Shown one piece after another: positions 9,331 to 16,417 of a stretch of 16,417 nt of DNA. Made by a program: the position numbers and the translations under genes. Location of the stretch: the NCBI GenBank assembly GCA_000231825.2, contig JH720332.1:705415-721831 (forward strand). Reading direction: 5' to 3'. Within the stretch, counting starts at the first letter, position 1. Every line of letters starts with the position of its first letter. The stretch comes from Tetrahymena elliotti 4EA. Its lineage: Eukaryota > Ciliophora > Oligohymenophorea > Hymenostomatida > Tetrahymenidae. The notes under the pieces were generated by a model. That model saw only the letters and a program-made list of their open reading frames with translations, searched no databases and was not told the origin of the DNA.

Positions 9331-10385
9331 AAAATGCTTGTTATTTCAGCAATTATATGTATTAATTATTAATTTTATACTATTATTTTATCTGTAATGG
9401 TTTATTATTAATTTTAATTTTTCAAAATAAATTTGATTAGGTGCAAATTGTTGTTTTTAATCTATCATTTGAACAAATTTTCTTTTTTATTAGTTGATCA
9501 GTTAATTAGAGGACATTACACTTAATTAAATAATATGAGATTTTAAAACACTTGTTATTTCAGCAATATCATGTGTAATGATTAACATTTACTATTATTT
9601 TAAATGTGTGGTTAATCATTAAGTTATTTAATTTTATTTTTTTAAATACAAATTTCATTCCTATTAGGGATCTACTGAGTGTCACTTTTTTTTATTCTGC
9701 CAAATGATTTAATAAAGAACAGATCTAAAAATGTATTCTGCAGTATTTCTCTAAAAAAATTTTTATTAAGCTGTATGCCGTATATTCGGCTGTATTCGAC
9801 TATTAATTGGTAAATTGGGATTTCAAAATTTGACTTTAAAAATTTGCACTTTTTAGCTTTTTGAATTTTTTTGAAAATTAATAATAGGACCAATTTTTTC
9901 GGTTAACATTCTGCTAATATTTGGCAAAAACTGAATCTAAATAACAATTTGTCCGAATTCCTATTTTCATATCAAAATTTATTTGGCCAAACGCCGAATT
10001 GAAAATTATTCTATCGATTCCTAGGAACTATGCGTGTTTAGTTGCATATTCTTTTAGCTAATATGTACTCTGTGATTTGGCCTGTCACTTGAGCAAATTT
10101 CTTTTGATAATAATTAATCAGTCGAAATTAAGAATATTATACTTAATTAAATAATATTAGGCTGTAAAATACTTGCTATTTCAGTAATATAATGCATTAA
10201 TTTTTAATGTCATACCATTATTTTATTTGTAATAATAAATCATGAAATTATTATTAATTTTATTTTTTAAATACAAATTTCATTTAGTTTGATAACTGGT
10301 ATTTTATCTATCACTTTAGCAAATTTTCTTTTATCATAGTTGATCAGTCAGTCAATTAGAGATAATACGCTTAATTAAAAATTAA
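9331..10385. repeat. Tandem repeat, three units of about 215 bp
   Basis: Units start at about 9331, 9545 and 10166, each with AAAA(T/C)(G/A)CTTG(T/C)TATTTCAG. They share a middle block near TTTTAAATACAAATTTCATT and an end block with (A/T)TTGATCAGT...CTTAATTAA. The spacing of units 1-2 is 214 bp; units 2-3 are 621 bp apart because unit 2 carries an insertion. The third unit ends near 10385. The array is flanked by a truncated minus-strand gene on the left. No coding frame is conserved among the units that I can see. Confidence 0.8.
9657..10035. mobile_element. Insertion inside the second repeat unit
   Basis: Alignment by eye of the three repeat units shows extra sequence in unit 2 between ...AAATTTCATT and TTTAGTTGCAT. 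It is flanked by ATTCCTA at 9657-9663 and at 10017-10023, with a further internal ATTCCTA at 9957-9963. The insert is less AT-rich than its host and repeats GCCAAA, TTTGGC and GCCGAAT-like words (for example GCCGTATATTCGGC near 9777). Near-palindromes sit at both ends (TCCTATTAGGGA and TTCCTAGGAA). No protein is recognisable in it; the minus-strand open frame at 9672-9893 has no known motif. The exact ends are uncertain by some tens of bases. It could be a non-autonomous element or an internal eliminated sequence. Confidence 0.5.
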
Positions 10386-10906
10386 ATTTAATAAAATCTT
10401 TCACTTCTATCTTTCAATTTTTGAAAGTTAATAAGATAATTACTCTTTTTGAGATTCTTCATTCCTCATTTTCTGGATTTTGAATTTGGATTTAATAACA
10501 AGTAAAACGAATTATTTTAAACTCTATAAGATTAGAATTTTTATATAAATATTAAAAAGGAATTTAAATTTAGAACTAATTTTTTGTAATAAAATTAAAA
10601 AATATAAGTTAGCATTATGCATCCATAGTTTGACAAAATTATCAAATTATTTACTTGTTTATTTTGGATAATGAAGAAGAAAATCTAAATATTAATTAAA
10701 TGAATAATACATACAATTCAGTATAATAAGATAAATTATTTGAATTAATAATATAAGATAAATATTTTCTTTTATAAATAAATATAAATTCCTTTATTAA
10801 TTAATTTATTGCATCTACTTTCAATTAAAGATAGATACTTTGAGAGAAAAAAATAACATTAATCTATTACATCATAATCCAAACTAAAAAAAAGCAGGAA
10901 ATTAAA
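10386..10906. other. AT-rich, faint minus-strand coding traces
   Basis: On the minus strand, adjacent frames around 10400-10560 read YQIQIQNPENEE and then NEESQKEQLSYQLSKIERQK, as if one Gln/Glu-rich segment were broken by a single-base shift. There is no start, no recognised domain and no clear splice site. It might be an upstream piece of the gene remnant at 8903-9324, separated from it by the tandem repeat. The rest shows nothing. Confidence 0.25.
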
Positions 10907-11092
10907 ATGAATTTTTATTTTAGTTTAGGTTTTGCTAAAAGGATGGTATAAAATATAAAAGTGATTAAATTTATTATTTTAATTTTGATTGTATTTGTTT
11001 TAGTTTTTGATATTACATATGGGTGCATTTTAATAATAATTAAAAGTGTTTCCTTGAATATGATCAGAATTTATTAAATTCTAATTATTTGA
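10907..11092 (+). CDS. Possible small membrane protein
   Basis: A 61-codon frame (TAA/TAG as Gln) runs from ATG 10907 to TGA 11090-11092. It begins MNFYFSLGFAKRMVQ and holds one strongly hydrophobic segment (FIILILIVFVLVF) followed by DITYGCILIII. It sits 61 bases before the transporter's ATG on the same strand. T-rich DNA readily yields hydrophobic open frames by chance, so this is a weak call; the region could as well be the transporter's 5' leader. Confidence 0.2.
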
Positions 11093-11153
11093 AATTACAC
11101 ATTCAATCAATTGAAAATATTGTAAAGTAATTAATTAAAAAACAATTAGATAA

Positions 11154-16055
<4,902 letters not shown>

Positions 16056-16417
16056 ATATTGTTAATTTATTCTTGGTTATTATTATTTTAATATATAAAT
16101 TTTAAGTTAAAATTTAAAAATAATTTAATTGAATTATATTCTAAATTTATCTCAGTTATTTTAATTTTTAAAAATTAAAATTACCAATATTGATCTTATC
16201 CTAAATACTTTATTTTTAATGGCTTTAATTAATATTTTTAATATTTTAATTAGTTAAAGCCAATTTCCATTCAAATTTCTAGTTCTTTGAAATCACTATT
16301 TTTTTGAATTGATGATAATAAAGAAAACCATTTTTTTTAAATTGTATTTTAATATTTTTATTAAGAATTAATTTATTTTAAATTAAATAATTTTTTAATA
16401 AAATTTTTTATTTGAAC
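16056..16417. other. AT-rich 3' flank of the transporter gene
   Basis: No gene is visible after the transporter's TGA. An inverted repeat, TGGCTTTAATTAAT at 16220-16233 and ATTAGTTAAAGCCA at 16249-16262 (13 of 14 paired, 15-base loop), lies about 165 bp downstream. It might shape the transcript end but nothing proves it. Confidence 0.5.

Noticed and set aside
9672..9893. Minus-strand open frame of 73 codons
   Set aside because: It lies within the insertion in the tandem repeat. It has no recognised motif, and the length is unremarkable for this composition.

Overview
This window looks like DNA from a ciliate of the Tetrahymena group (hymenostome). It is very AT-rich. Its best gene reads through dozens of in-frame TAA and TAG codons that fall where glutamine is expected, including the Gln of an ABC signature motif (LSGGQ) and of a Q-loop, and only TGA ends frames. 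Introns are short, GT...AG, and AT-rich. The genus is inferred: Ichthyophthirius or another relative using TAA/TAG for Gln would also fit. All readings below use that code; with the standard code almost nothing in the window is open.

Layout. At 1-690 three tandem units carry, on the minus strand, exon-like segments separated by intron-like segments. At 875-2323 the minus strand holds two decayed coding regions: one is a Tc1/mariner-type helix-turn-helix fragment (875-1310), the other (about 1390-2323) is of uncertain family and may also be a transposase. 2324-4212 is AT-rich, with a hairpin at 2738-2778. At 4213-6434 there is a plus-strand, Gln/Asn-rich, protein-kinase-like gene broken into four frames, with decayed catalytic motifs. 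A 127-bp MITE-like inverted repeat follows (6768-6894), then a second broken coding stretch (6908-7402). At 7752-8640 lies a fragmented Tc1/mariner transposase on the plus strand. At 8903-9324 the minus strand shows the 3' end of an unknown gene with one intron, cut off where a second tandem repeat (about 9331-10385) begins; one unit of that repeat holds a foreign insert of roughly 370-410 bp.

The right third (11154-16055) is the main gene: a full-length ABCC/MRP-type ABC transporter in seven exons, about 1,393 residues, with both transmembrane domains and both nucleotide-binding domains. One missing base just after the second Walker B motif shifts the frame; with that base allowed for, all exon phases fit and the frame runs to a TGA.

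The many broken genes, transposon pieces and tandem repeats beside one nearly intact gene suggest a decaying region, perhaps micronuclear (germline) or subtelomeric. Uncorrected homopolymer errors could explain part of the frameshifts, but not the substitutions in the catalytic motifs. I see no CRISPR, rRNA, tRNA or telomere.
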